Below are positions 44,954-56,567 of a stretch of DNA of 64,000 nt, in pieces (position 1 is the stretch's first letter; the number at the start of each line of letters is the position of its first letter). Where the stretch lies: assembly GCA_944990035.1 (NCBI GenBank), contig CALYLX010000127.1:1054001-1118000 (forward strand), read 5' to 3'. The notes below the pieces were generated by a model, which searched no databases, had not been told where the DNA came from, and saw only the letters and a program-made list of their open reading frames with translations. Source of the stretch: Clitopilus passeckerianus. Taxonomy: Eukaryota > Basidiomycota > Agaricomycetes > Agaricales > Entolomataceae. Made by a program: the position numbers and the translations under genes.

Positions 44954-47900
44954 TTAGAAGTTGTTGAATGACCTGGTAAGCCCAGGTGATGTCGTAAACG
45001 ATGCCAGTGTCTTGCCATGATAGACAATTTGTACTGGTCGTGCCATGATATTCCGGTCAACTGCGAACGAGAGGCCGGAGGGCTTGCCATCGGCCCACTG
45101 TAAGTTGACGGTGATTCCGCCACGGATACGAGCACCAAATATCGATCCAGAGGGCCACTGCTTGGGTAAAGCTGGAAGAAGAGAGACAACGAGAGGCGTG
45201 TTATAGTTGGGAACGTCGGGCGCTTGAATTATAGCATTCTGTCATGCAAACTTAAGCTTTGTAGAACACGGGAACAAGGGGATGGCTTACAAGGACGGCG
45301 CTGGGATAGGCTAGGTTCGCATCGATCTGGAAGATCGGTGCTGGGTTCTCCGGGTTATACAAGCTGAACAAGTTAATACCGAAGTTGTCGGAGATGGCAT
45401 ACTAGAAGATCATGAATCAGCGCGTATTTATCGAGCGTTTTTGAAAAAGTCATACGGAGAGGATGTGGTAAAAGGTATCAGCGTCGCCTAGTTGAGCCCA
45501 GGTGGCAGCTCTCCAAGCTTTCTCCCAGCCCGAGTCAGCATCAGGCCCCGTACCATTGCCACGATGAATCAGGCTGACGGTGGCGGCATCGAGCACCTGT
45601 TTCTTGGTGTACTTGCCCTGGAGAGCAGGATCGTATCCCGCCACAGCGTATCCCGGATACAACCCAATAAGGTGCGAAAGGTGGCGGTGGGTATCGGATG
45701 GGGAATCACGGTCCATCTTCCATTCTGTTATCGGGTTGAGTCGTTAGCACGATCAAGCTCGATGAGTGCTGAAGAGGTGATCACCTTGAAGTTGTCCCCA
45801 GGAGCCAATATGGATGCCTTTGTCCATTTGCGCGCGCTTCGCTTTCACCTCTGCCATAACAGAATCAACGTTACGTTCACATTTTCGAGGGTTAAACATA
45901 CCATTGAGGAAGGCGATGTCTCGGTCTCCAGAAGCTGCGAAGCCCTTCTCCACAGCGTTGAAGAGTTGCCAGATCAATTGCTGAGCATGGGCACAACCTA
46001 AAGTTGGTTCAATTGCTGGACGTCATCATCGTTCAATAGTAAAAGGCGTACCAAATGTAATGGGTGATTGTTCCGGAGAGTTGCAAGGACTGACGACGAG
46101 CGAAGAGTCGTTAAAATGAAGGTCGGGGATAAGCTTGTCGAGATGGAACGCGGCGATGCCCTGTCGCGATATCAATGAGAAAACATATATCAATATACTT
46201 TTGCCAGTGCGTACGAACCTTCAAGAGTGGCCACCCCTGCCTCTTCCACCATGCAACATCGTTAGTATGGTCGAAGTGGTCCCAAACATGAATAGCCTAG
46301 GAATTTTAGGGTCAGCCAGGGTACGAAGTATCAATAATCTGAGTTACCATCCAAGCGTTCGCTTCGGGATAATTGGCCCACAGCGCAGTGTTGCCAGGAC
46401 CTTTCATACCAGTATGTCCGAAGATCTAGGGTGGGGTCAGTGCAAGGCGAACGAAATCCTTGAAACAAACTAACATTCATCTGCGCACGAAAGATCAATT
46501 AGGGTGGAGGAATCAGAGTGATAAAGAACCTCACCTCATTATGTACAACCCAACCTCGTGAAATATTATACAGAACTTGCGCCGTTAGCGAGCCTCTAGG
46601 CGCCCAAGTTTTCTGAAAGTGAGGATCTCAGTCGTATATCAGGGAAGAAATGCTGAATGGCTAACCTCGAAGTAGTCAAATAGCGGTAACGTTACGTCCA
46701 AGTTGGTCATCTCAGCAGCCCAATAATTCATCTGAATATTAATATTTGAATCTAGGAATGATTTAGTCTGGTCGTTCTAAACATCGTCAAGGGTCGAGCT
46801 CACGATAATCTAGAGGGAAATTAGATCAGAAACGCACGCTAGACCTATGAGGAGGACATACCTGCACTCCAAGCATTGCCAAACCCTTCCGCCCACTTGC
46901 CTTGCAGATTAGCAGGCAACTTCCCTCTCGAACTCGCCATCAAAAGGTATCTTCCGAAATTAAACATCAACCATTCGAGGTATCGATCTCCGGTATCAAT
47001 GGTATAATTCTTCTTGATAACGTCTATCGGAACGTCTAGGCGGGGAGTCTGGCCAAGAGACAAAGAGAACTTCGTGCTCAAAGCGGCCTTGTGGTCGGCA
47101 ACATGCGCGTCAAGGATAGTCTTGAACGTGGCGCTATTCGATGTTGCAGCGTTAAGGGAGGTAAGAAGGCTGTCATGAGGATCCGGGCCCTGGAATGAGA
47201 AGTCGTGTGCAGCGTCGCCGGCGTCCATAGAGTAGTCGGTGTCGCCAACCCAGCTCAGCCAAACTTCGCGGGCAGTGCCACTGGGAACTTGCAAAGTTGC
47301 GTTCGGAGGAGCACCGGAAGGAACGGGGAATTGGATACATTGGGTAGAAGCATGGCCGGAGACAGGCGTGGTTTTAACACGGGCGAGGATTTCCCAGAGC
47401 ATGCCTGCGGTGCCTTCAATTCGTCCCCTGACTCGTAGGGTATCTGGTCCAAGGCAGGTGATGTTGGGTGCGGGTAAGCCCTCCTCGATTGCGGCAGAAA
47501 AGGCAAAGGCCACAGTGGGTAACCCACTAGAGGAGGTGGTTGCCGCAATGTGTTGCACGCATGCTTTAGTCGGGTGAGAGCAAAGAGTGGATCTGAAATA
47601 CGATGTGAGCAGAGAGAATCAAGTTTCAGAATCAATGCTGACCGAAGGTACGTAATTCCGGATTGGGTCCAGGTCGTACGAGCAACACCTTCGTCCATAT
47701 CCAGCCAACGGCCGAAATTCGAAACTGCTCCTGTCGTCCCGATACTGGAAATGAGATGTCCAGCACCAGCATAGGAGCCTGAAGCAGGAGATCAACACCG
47801 AGCGAGGTATACTGCAAAATAAAAGTTTACCATAGGCACCTGCTGCGGTCGTCAAGTCTTCGATACCTGACTGGAGTGAGTGGGGGCTTGATCTGATCTG

Positions 47901-48372
47901 CTTCGGACTTACTGTTCGTATCTCCGGTTGGGCTGGAGAAGATTGTCTGGCGGATACTTTGCATGTACTGAGCCGTCGAAAGCTGCTCTCCGGGCTCCTT
48001 GTTTCCTCCATTATAGGACTATAGGGGTAGATTTAGATCCAAAAGAATTATAGAAATCGGGTTTAAACCGCCCACTTTATTGGTCGCTGGTCCACCACTC
48101 CACAAGGACTCGATGTTCAGTTGATTGACCTCGTTAGCAGCGCCGCCTTGCACCATCGCTGACCGATACGAGTGAGGTCATGGAGCTCGGAGCTAAGGAT
48201 GGAGGTCGAACACACCTGCAAGGTAGCCATTGCCCACCGGAAGCCATTCTTTGGACCAAACGCCTCCTGTTGTATTGAACCAGAGGCCATTTCCTGATGC
48301 TGGGAAACCTTGGGGTGCCGATGTCGACAAGGACACGAGGTGCAGTAGTGCGAGTACGTAGGTTAACCACAT
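44954..48372 (-). CDS. Secreted GH95 glycoside hydrolase (alpha-L-fucosidase type)
   Basis: Glycosidase cleaving terminal alpha-L-fucose or alpha-L-galactose from plant polysaccharides or glycans. Eighteen inferred exons give 838 aa: 48372-48216, 48158-48076, 48018-47913, 47866-47831, 47778-47643, 47592-46862, 46809-46804, 46751-46666, 46612-46535, 46480-46475, 46425-46348, 46296-46219, 46160-46052, 45997-45902, 45850-45785, 45724-45456, 45401-45291, 45238-44954. The signal peptide is [20 protein letters not shown]. Family blocks: [29 protein letters not shown] with the catalytic Asn pair, [27 protein letters not shown] with the acid Glu, [15 protein letters not shown] and the final QIDANL Asp. 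Exons of only 6 nt at 46809-46804 and 46480-46475 complete conserved motifs. A TATAATTG lies about 60 bases upstream of the ATG. Confidence 0.9.
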
Positions 48373-49979
48373 CTTGATTGCCTCGTAAAGAGTGGGTGGT
48401 ATTTCCGAGAAGGTTCCCCAAAGTCCTCCCCAATTATATGGGTGAACCTCGACATGGTCTAGCTTCATCGTGGGCAAACCCGATGCCCCGAAATACCGCG
48501 CTTGATGTGCACAAGATGCGAGAATGAATGTTCGAAGGGAAGAATACGATGTGGACCTTGTGCAAAGCGGTTATGGGGCCCGGCCACGCAGACACATGAC
48601 AGAGGTAACCGTTAATGGGAAGCTCCGGACGCTGTAGGCAGCGGTAGACAAGGAGTGGACCAGAAAGGATGCACTAATTCGGTTCCTTGACAGACGCGTT
48701 TTCATCACGTGTAGCACGCCCCTTGATCACCTTTCTGGGAAACTGCAGCTTCAACTCTTTGCACGAAGACCATGCACATGCTACTAAAGCTTTAGAAGCT
48801 CAGAGAAAACGTAGAGGATGTTGAGAACGGATTGAATACGTCCACATTGAGACGAGTAGATTCTCGCTAAATTTATCCGTCATTTCTCCTATTTATCTCA
48901 TGACCATTCTGTACAGAAACTTTGGCTCGTTTAGACCGGACCAATTCATGCAGAAACGTCGAGAGCGGCCCGGCGTGGTACTCACGAAGAGCAGAAAAAG
49001 CGGAAGTACTATGGCTACCTCGTTGAAATGCTAGTCCGAGTTAAGCGGATATTTTTATCCCAATTACTACAAACTCGCAAGATACACCGGCCGACATCGA
49101 ACTTCCCTCAGTCGATTTCTTGGTTTGCCAGAAACTGGTTATCAAGCTTGTAGCCTATGTATGCCTTCGGACTTTCCTTCTCAGTTGCGCCACCATGAGA
49201 TCACAAATACAGCCAGTAACTCTTTGAAAGAGAATTATTAGCGGGCCGCACGATCCAAAGGCATAGAAGAACAAACGATAGCAGAATTAAATATCAATAT
49301 ATTACTCGAATGTTGAGTTGGGAGTTGGAAAATACATAGTGGTGTACCAGGAGTTTTTCAAACCGGACTATAGAGTCCATATTACGACGGCCTTCCAAAG
49401 GGCTTCCTAAAGTGTACACGATAACAACAGGGAAGCCAGCTAATCCACAAATATCTCAAAGTAAATGATCCGAGCTTTGTTCAAGCCTTCTCAAAATCTG
49501 TAGTAGGTACAGAGTAGGTATCCTGCCAGTGAGTCCTGACTAGTCAGACTAGACCGCTGTGACGGCGTAACCTCCCTTGACCTTGAAGCGATTCGGATAT
49601 TTCCGACGAGTTACGGGCCGGTCGCAACGAACTAAAATCCTTTCTGCCTCATCCACTCATCCACTACTTTCTAACCGATCGATCCTTGAATAGACAGCGT
49701 TCGGGTCCAACTCTTAGTCATATCTAGATAATTACTGTCAGCGTACCCTTGGCGTCCTAGGTTTGTAATATACTCAACTCTCACTGCATAATTCTGCGAG
49801 AGTCATCGGGGCCTAAACCAAGATTAGACTAGACATCAGTGTAAGACGCAAGAATGACGGTGTCCATATTCACTGGGGGCATATATAAGACTGAAAATAC
49901 ATTGCCCCACCAACCACAACAGGCGACCCCTTCCAGTTAACAAAGGGCACCGTCACTGCAAATCATTCACTCTCCCGCT
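48373..49979. other. Long intergenic region
   Basis: 1.6 kb between divergent GH95 and oxidoreductase genes with no open frame above 60 codons beyond the first 105 bases. It contains promoter elements for both genes. No RNA gene or repeat was recognised. Confidence 0.5.
49882..49889 (+). promoter_or_regulatory. TATA box of MDR oxidoreductase copy 1
   Basis: TATATAAG, 98 bases before the ATG at 49980. The inverted paralog has TATATAAA at the same distance. Confidence 0.55.
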
Positions 49980-51513
49980 ATGTCTATTCCAGAGCAATCA
50001 CGCGAATATATTCTTCCAAAGGTAGAGTACGATTGCGACGCGGCTGTGAAACGGGTATCTTACGACGTTTTATAGCAAGGCGCTCTTCAGAACCTAACGA
50101 TCGGGGAGAAGAAGGTGGAACAACCTAAGGATGACGAAGTCCTGGTCAAAGTCCATGCCGTTTCCCTTAACGTATGTTCTCTGTTCCACGTCGGTATTGC
50201 CTGCGTATTGAAGCACGTATAGTATCGCGACCTTGTAATTGTGACTGGAAGCTATCCTGCACAGTAAGAAATCGACCATCCTCGACCAGTGCGAATGATA
50301 TACTAACTCAGTCCTCCTTTTACTAGAGTATTGCCAGACCTGGTACCCTGCTCCGACATGGCTGGAGAAGTGGTAGCAGTTGGCAGAAATGTTAAGACCT
50401 GGACAGTAGGGGACCGTGTCTGTTCGAACTTCTCGACTGAACACCTCTATGGCGACCCAACTCCCTTTACTCATAAGCATGCCCTCGGCGGGCCATCTCA
50501 CGGGGTTCTGACCGAGTACAGAACTTTCCCCGCATATGTAAGTGTCCCGATGCCGGCGAAATCAGATTTATTTGACGCTTATGGACCTTGAAGAGCTTGG
50601 TCGCAATTCCTGGACACCTCTCCTATGAGGAAGCCTCTACTCTTCCGTTAGTATGAAGCTCGCTTTTGGGTTAAAAACATCCTCATTGGTTTGCAGGTGT
50701 GCAGGTGTGACTACATACAACGCCCTCTTTGGAAGTGTCGCCGTTAAACCTGGCGACTATGTACTCGTCCAGGGCACTGGAGGTGTATCCATGTCAGTCC
50801 CATTACCTTTCTTTCATAGCTTAATGTCCTGATTATGAAGCAGTTTCGGTCTTCAAATGGCCCTTGCTGCCGGAGCTACTGTTATTGCGACTTCATCATC
50901 CGACGAGAAGTTGAAAATTGCGAGCAAACTTGGTGCCCAGCATCTCATCAATTATAAGAAGACCCCAAATTGGGGAGAAGAAGCACATAAGATTACTGGA
51001 GGAGTCGGAGTAGACCATGTGCTTGAGGTACGGCGCCTCTTCTACCAGTATCGCTTAGATACTCATTGCAGATCTAGGTTGGTGGTCAAGGAACATTCGC
51101 CGAGTCTATCAAGGCATCTAAGATTGGCGGGCATATCCATGTCATTGGATTCGTAGCGGAGGCAAGCGTCACCCTCTCATCTCACCTTCCTTTATTGAAA
51201 CCTTCTTGTTACAGGGAAGCTCCTCCGATTCCGATGTCGTCATGAATACGCTCATCAAGGGCTTGTATGTTCGTGGTCTGCCTGTGGGCTCCGTGGCACA
51301 GTACGTCGTATCTTTTTGAGACTACATCGTCTCCCTCAACCTTACCGGATCCACAGCTTCAAAGACATGAACAGACTTCTTGCAGCCCGACAGGAGCTGA
51401 CCAGGCCGGTGGTCGACAAAGTATTCAGCTTCGAAAATGCATCAGAAGCTTACAAACACTTGCAGTCTCAAACCCATGTCGGAAAGGTGGTGATCAAGGT
51501 GTCAAAGGAGTAA
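49980..51513 (+). CDS. Medium-chain (MDR) zinc-less oxidoreductase, copy 1
   Basis: NAD(P)H-dependent quinone-oxidoreductase-like enzyme, 349 aa. Exons 49980-50021, 50076-50171, 50223-50263, 50327-50537, 50594-50646, 50697-50792, 50844-51027, 51078-51161, 51215-51300, 51357-51513. MDR blocks: VLVKVHAVSLNYRDLVIVTG, LVPCSDMAGEVVAVG, YEEASTLPCAGVTTYNALFG, VLVQGTGGVSIFGLQMA (nucleotide-binding loop), TSSSDEKLKIASKLGAQHLI and DKVFSFENASEAYKHLQS. The Cys/His zinc ligands of classical alcohol dehydrogenases are not evident. The intron after 51161 has a GC donor (GAG|GCAAGC). The minus-strand paralog at 54324 shares the exon pattern. The substrate is unknown. Confidence 0.88.
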
Positions 51514-51719
51514 CCAATCTGTAAAATATGTAATACCAGTCATACATTCAGCCAACATTTGAAGATCATCATGTGTGAAGCTGAAATCCACACTTGAACT
51601 GGCGCTCCATGCTAAAAGCCCGATTTATGATTAACTTGAACGAGGATAAGAGTTGAGCCAATCGGGAGGATGACTACACGAAATATGACATGAAGTTGCG
51701 AAAATTTATCGCCCATTAA

Positions 51720-54094
51720 TCAATTTACTTTGACACCGCCCCATGCAACCTTCTGCCCTCCAGGTCTTGAGGTCTTTGTGGGAGCCTCTGACGTCGAATG
51801 ACCTATGTTCGCTGTAGATTTTGTAGAAGGTTGAGGTAGTGGCATGTGTTTGAGGTCGTCATGGATCCTTTGTGTCCGCTCCGTGTTCTTGATGAACCAT
51901 CCTGCAAACCTGCGTCCGACAGTTGATTCGGTGATATGGACCATGTTCTGTTTGAGGAGAAATGAGTAAAGACGAAAAAGGCAGACATTACTCCTGTTGA
52001 CTGACCTCATCAATGGTGAAGTTGAGATCACTCGTTGTTATCGTTTCGCCCTCCAAGAGGCCAGCCTGTTCACTCCCGGGCACGCGACTGATGCTCTTGC
52101 TGGCCTGCTTAAGCACCATCAACTCCTGAACCATCTCTTCTTCATCTTCATCAAGGAAGTTGGCGAGTTTCTTTGCGCCCAAACTCGTGTAGAGCTTGAG
52201 GAAGCTACGCAGCGTAGGAACTGGGGAAAGCGCAGCGACATCTGCAAGGAACAAGCCCAAGTGCCGGTGAGTTGGGTCTTGCACAGGTGCTTCAGCCGAA
52301 ATGTATGCCTCGAGCGCCTGTGGTTCATCGTATGGAGGAGCATTGGCGGTAATAAATTTAGGGCATGCGTATAGGAAAAGCTCCTCATACGCCGCGTTAG
52401 CGTCGCTTCTGTAAGAAGGTCAGCGCCGTGAACAGCCAAGTTGCAGAAATAGGTACGTACCCTCCACGCGTCATCTTCCCGATCTGCTCTCCGTAGCGGT
52501 CTTTAGATGTGTTGGCGATGTTGTCGTCGAGTCGGCTGGGCGATAGAGCATTGCAGATCGCAAACAATGCATACATCCGGTCAGCAGTTTTGCTGATCTG
52601 GACTATAGTGAATTCCTGAACTACAATGACTAAAGCCACATGCACATACCTGGTCGTACTGGTAGCTCCTCGTGTGGTATTGTCGCATGCGCATGATGAA
52701 GTTGAGAACGGTGACGAAGGTTCGAATAGCATCCGGATAGCGTCGAAGCATCAGGTAGCAGAATCCTACATAGTAGTAGGTTGCAACATGGCAGGCTGTC
52801 ACCCGAGTGAAGGGGGACTGTCAAATTGTCAGTCAGGCATCATCAAAGATGTGATTCGATGTTTTACCTTTTGGTTGAGTTCTACGTTGTCCATGACCTT
52901 GAGAGCCAATGTGAAGTCGCCAAGAAGAACATGGACGCGGAGAAGTCCGATGAGGCTGAAGTAGCCCAACATACGGTACAGGGGACGTTGTCCGTATTCA
53001 CCAACAGCTTCACTGGATAACCAGATTAGATGGGGAGGGAAGAGTCAACAGGCCATACTTACGCTATCTCTTCAGCCGATTTGCCTTGTTGTTGTGCCGC
53101 AATGTAGTCATTGATACGTGACTTTTGGATCAAGGAATATAGAACATTGAGAACGCTGTAAGAGCTCCACACCTAAAGAGTGGTTAGTTAGCTGCGATGT
53201 CGGAACAATAATCACGGAAACTCACCGGTCCAGCTTCTGCTAGCATGATCAACTCGTCCTCCGATTTCGACTTGGGTTTCGATCGCCACGTGCAGAAAAC
53301 TTGGAACTGATAGATAAACTCGTCTATTATGTCCCATAGCCATTGCTCAGGCAATTCGAGATTGACAGGCCCATCAGAGTCTACATGTAGGAGGTGTCAG
53401 ATGAGGGTCCTGAGAAGAAGCGGATGCCACGCACTAAGCAGGTAGTTGAACAGCTCGCAGCTGTTCTCATATGAATGGAATCGATCGTCGATGTTGGGTT
53501 GCAACCTCGAGTATACATGTCGATAATAGAGTTCGCGGTACAGGATAAGGAAGATGGGGTCTGAGGGCTAGAGGTCAGAATTGGGCCAAGGTGGAATCTG
53601 GTGGGAGGACAGACCGTCGTTGACCAGAGGAGCAATCAGTTCTGCCTCTGGCCATTCCGTTTTGGAGTAAAACTTTTCGGTATACTTGTTCCAGCCACTC
53701 TCGTATGCAACCGTTATTTCTGCGAGGTTGTTGTCCAAGACGGCTTGATGGAAATGCACGATAAACTGAGAAGGATCCGGTATGAGCTAACTCGGACGAG
53801 TCTTCCATCTTGAACAGAAAACTCACGCCTTTGACAACATCAGGTATCTGGGCAAATGCGGCTTGCTGAGCCATATGTTGCTGCATTGCAACCAATGTAG
53901 CTTCATCGATTTGAGGTTGCTGGATGTGCTCTGAGCATGCCAATTCGATTAGCCAGTTCGAGGTGAAGATCTGGGTTTTGTTCACCATCATCGTAATGCC
54001 CATTCTGTCCGTAATTTCCAATAGCAAGTGAAAGATCAACATCTTCATCGATATCCGCCTCCTGTGCCCACAATGCCCTGCGTTGTTCAGCCAT
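51720..54094 (-). CDS. Eukaryotic translation initiation factor 3 subunit L
   Basis: PCI-domain subunit of eIF3, which organises the 43S pre-initiation complex; 617 aa. Exons 54094-53986, 53930-53827, 53765-53615, 53560-53435, 53380-53226, 53172-53063, 53012-52868, 52817-52650, 52615-52461, 52408-52006, 51947-51720, all in phase. Landmarks: [35 protein letters not shown] then [84 protein letters not shown] and the PCI end [19 protein letters not shown]. It lies between two inverted MDR paralogs yet looks like a normal single-copy housekeeping gene. Confidence 0.92.
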
Positions 54095-54323
54095 TTTTAG
54101 TTGGAACGCGTCGTGGTCGTCGTTGAATGCTGAAATTTACAGTTCATTCGGCAAATTCCGAGCCTATCAAAATGCCATCTTTTGGGATGCGCGCCTTCAA
54201 GGTTTTCGACTTCCACCATGAATTATTCTAACTCTGTTGCTCGGCATGTCATGCTTCAAATACTATGGTTTCGAGAGATAATAACCACAACATATATACG
54301 TTTTCAATGCTGAATCCTGGTAA

Positions 54324-55878
54324 CTACTCCTTTGAAACCTTGATAACAACTTTTCCAACGTGGGCTTGGGAGTGCAAATGCTTATAAGCTTCTGAAGCAT
54401 CTTCGAAATTGAAGACTTTATCAATGACTGGTCTCGTCTCTTCTGGGCGGGCGCTAAACAACCGATTCATGTCGTTGAAACTGGGGCACCACTTAGCTTG
54501 AGGACAGTCATGAGAGAGGTAAGACTTACTGTGCTACAGAGCCGACACGAATCCCACGAACATGCAACGCTTTGAGGAGAGTATTCATCACGACATTCGA
54601 ATCCGAGGAGCTGTCCGAGGAGCCGCCCTATATCACGAAGATTCATTTTCTGTATCTGAAGGCAACTCAGAAGGGGAGGCATACCTTCGCCACGAATCCA
54701 ACGACATGGATGTGCCCACCGATCCTAGATGCCTTGACTGATTCAGAGAATGTTCCAGGGCCGCCGACCTGGGGTTATGCTGAGCGCCTGTAGCAAAGGT
54801 ATAGGATAAAGGCAGTATACCTCAAGGACGTGATCTACTCCTACTCCCCCGGTAATCTTTTGGGCCTCTTCTCCCCAATTCGGAGTCTTCCTGTAGTTGA
54901 TGAGATGTTGAGCACCAAGTTTGCTCGCAATCTTCAACTTCTCGTCCGAAGATGAGGTTGCAATAACAGTAGCTCCAGCAGCAAGAGCCATTTGAAGTCC
55001 GAAACTGTTGTAATGTCAGGGCTTTAGTGACGAAGGAAATGCTATGCGACTCACATGGATACACCTCCAGTGCCTTGGACAAGCACATAGTCACCAGGTT
55101 TGACGGCAACGCTTCCGAAAAGTGCATTGTATGCAGTCACCGCTGCACATCTGAACGATTATGCATTGAGTACATCTTTAGTTCGAGGTGCATCTGGGTA
55201 CTGACGGAAGAGTAGAGGCCTCCTCGTATGAGAGATGCTTGGGAATAGCGACTAAGCTCTTCAAAGCATCCAAGCATTTAGTACACTGTGATCAGTCTAG
55301 CGTATCCAGAAGGCTCACATAGGCTGGGAAAGTCCTGTACTCGGTTAAAACACCATGGGATGGACCACCAAGGGCATGGTCCAAGGTGAAGGGGGTCGGG
55401 TCTCCATAGATGTTCTCAGTAGAGAAGTTCGAACAGACTCGGTCTCCGACATTCCAGGTCTTAACATTTCTGCCGACGGCAATCACCTCTCCAGCCATGT
55501 CGGAACCAGGTACAAGATCTGGGAGTACTCTGGGGGGAGCCAAAGTGAGTTAGATATACAGTTTGCGCGTTCGCGATGAGACGACTCCTACTTTCCGTAA
55601 TAATCGCCTGTCACGGTGACGATGTCGCGATACTGTACGGACCTTAATATTCGGCTGATGCGAAGGTCGAAGAAACATCATACCTGTAATGAAACTGCAT
55701 GAACCTTCACCAATACTTCGTCATCCTTGGGTTCTTCTACTTTCTTCTCACTGATTGTAAGGTTCTGGAATGCACCTTGCTATACATATCGTCAGAGATT
55801 TGCGCCACCGTTTCCGTATCTATTGGGTATGCTCACCTTCGGGAGTATATACTGTCGTGCAGCCTCTGGGATTGCCAT
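54324..55878 (-). CDS. Medium-chain (MDR) zinc-less oxidoreductase, copy 2
   Basis: Inverted paralog of the gene at 49980, 353 aa. Exons 55878-55837, 55779-55684, 55632-55592, 55529-55319, 55258-55206, 55150-55055, 55004-54821, 54768-54685, 54627-54530, 54480-54324. Nine of ten exon lengths equal those of copy 1; exon 9 is 12 nt longer (an extra Ser/Asp-rich tetrapeptide). Proteins share long identical stretches such as TSSSDEKLKIASKLGAQHLI. Intron 8 here has a normal GTATGC donor where copy 1 has GC. Motifs as in copy 1, with GSDMAGEVIAVG in place of CSDMAGEVVAVG. Likely cytosolic reductase; substrate unknown. Confidence 0.88.
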
Positions 55879-55968
55879 GGTAGTGAGTTATATGGGAAAG
55901 GGTAACTGTATAACAAAAAGAAGCGGCACCAGTTGAAATTTGCTGTAGCGAGGTGGTGGCTCTCAAGC

Positions 55969-55976
55969 TTTATATA
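55969..55976 (-). promoter_or_regulatory. TATA box of MDR oxidoreductase copy 2
   Basis: TATATAAA on the minus strand, 98 bases before the ATG at 55878, the same spacing as in copy 1. Confidence 0.55.
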
Positions 55977-56567
55977 TCCACACAGTCCATACGACCAGCG
56001 TCATTCTTGCATCTTACTGATGCCGGTCCCAGTTTGGAATTTGATTACTTTCGCTGAATCATCACGAGCACACGAAAGTCAGCGCATAAAGGTGGGAAAT
56101 TGATTATTCAGGGGATGGCCCTACGGGAGTCCTACCGGGTCCAATCCAACCGCAATGATGAGCAACAAAATAGAGATGATAATCATTGACCTCGTGAATG
56201 GCTGTCCATACTATGCGCAGTGGTAGGAACGTCTGATCGAACTGAGGGCGGTCAACGACACTATGAACGTGCACACCGGGCATGCATCGGGTAACAGCCC
56301 GACCCGTAAGAGTAGGCTACTGAGTTGGAGAAGCGCAGGCTGAACCGTCCAGGCTACTTATACTGTGCCTGACACTTGTGCTGGACAGAATCAAATCTCT
56401 CATCTAATCACGCTAAGATTAGATCCTGGACCATCATTTGAGAGGATATGACTTCCGTCTTCGGAAGACGTCGTTGTTGTTGTTGTTGATTGAGCTTCAG
56501 ACACGTAACACAGCCACAAGGAATCTGTACACGTCCTTTCAACCACCATCCTCTACAAATTGATATC
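55977..56567. other. Divergent promoter region
   Basis: Spacer of about 590 bases between MDR copy 2 and the third F-box gene. No other feature was seen. Confidence 0.4.
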
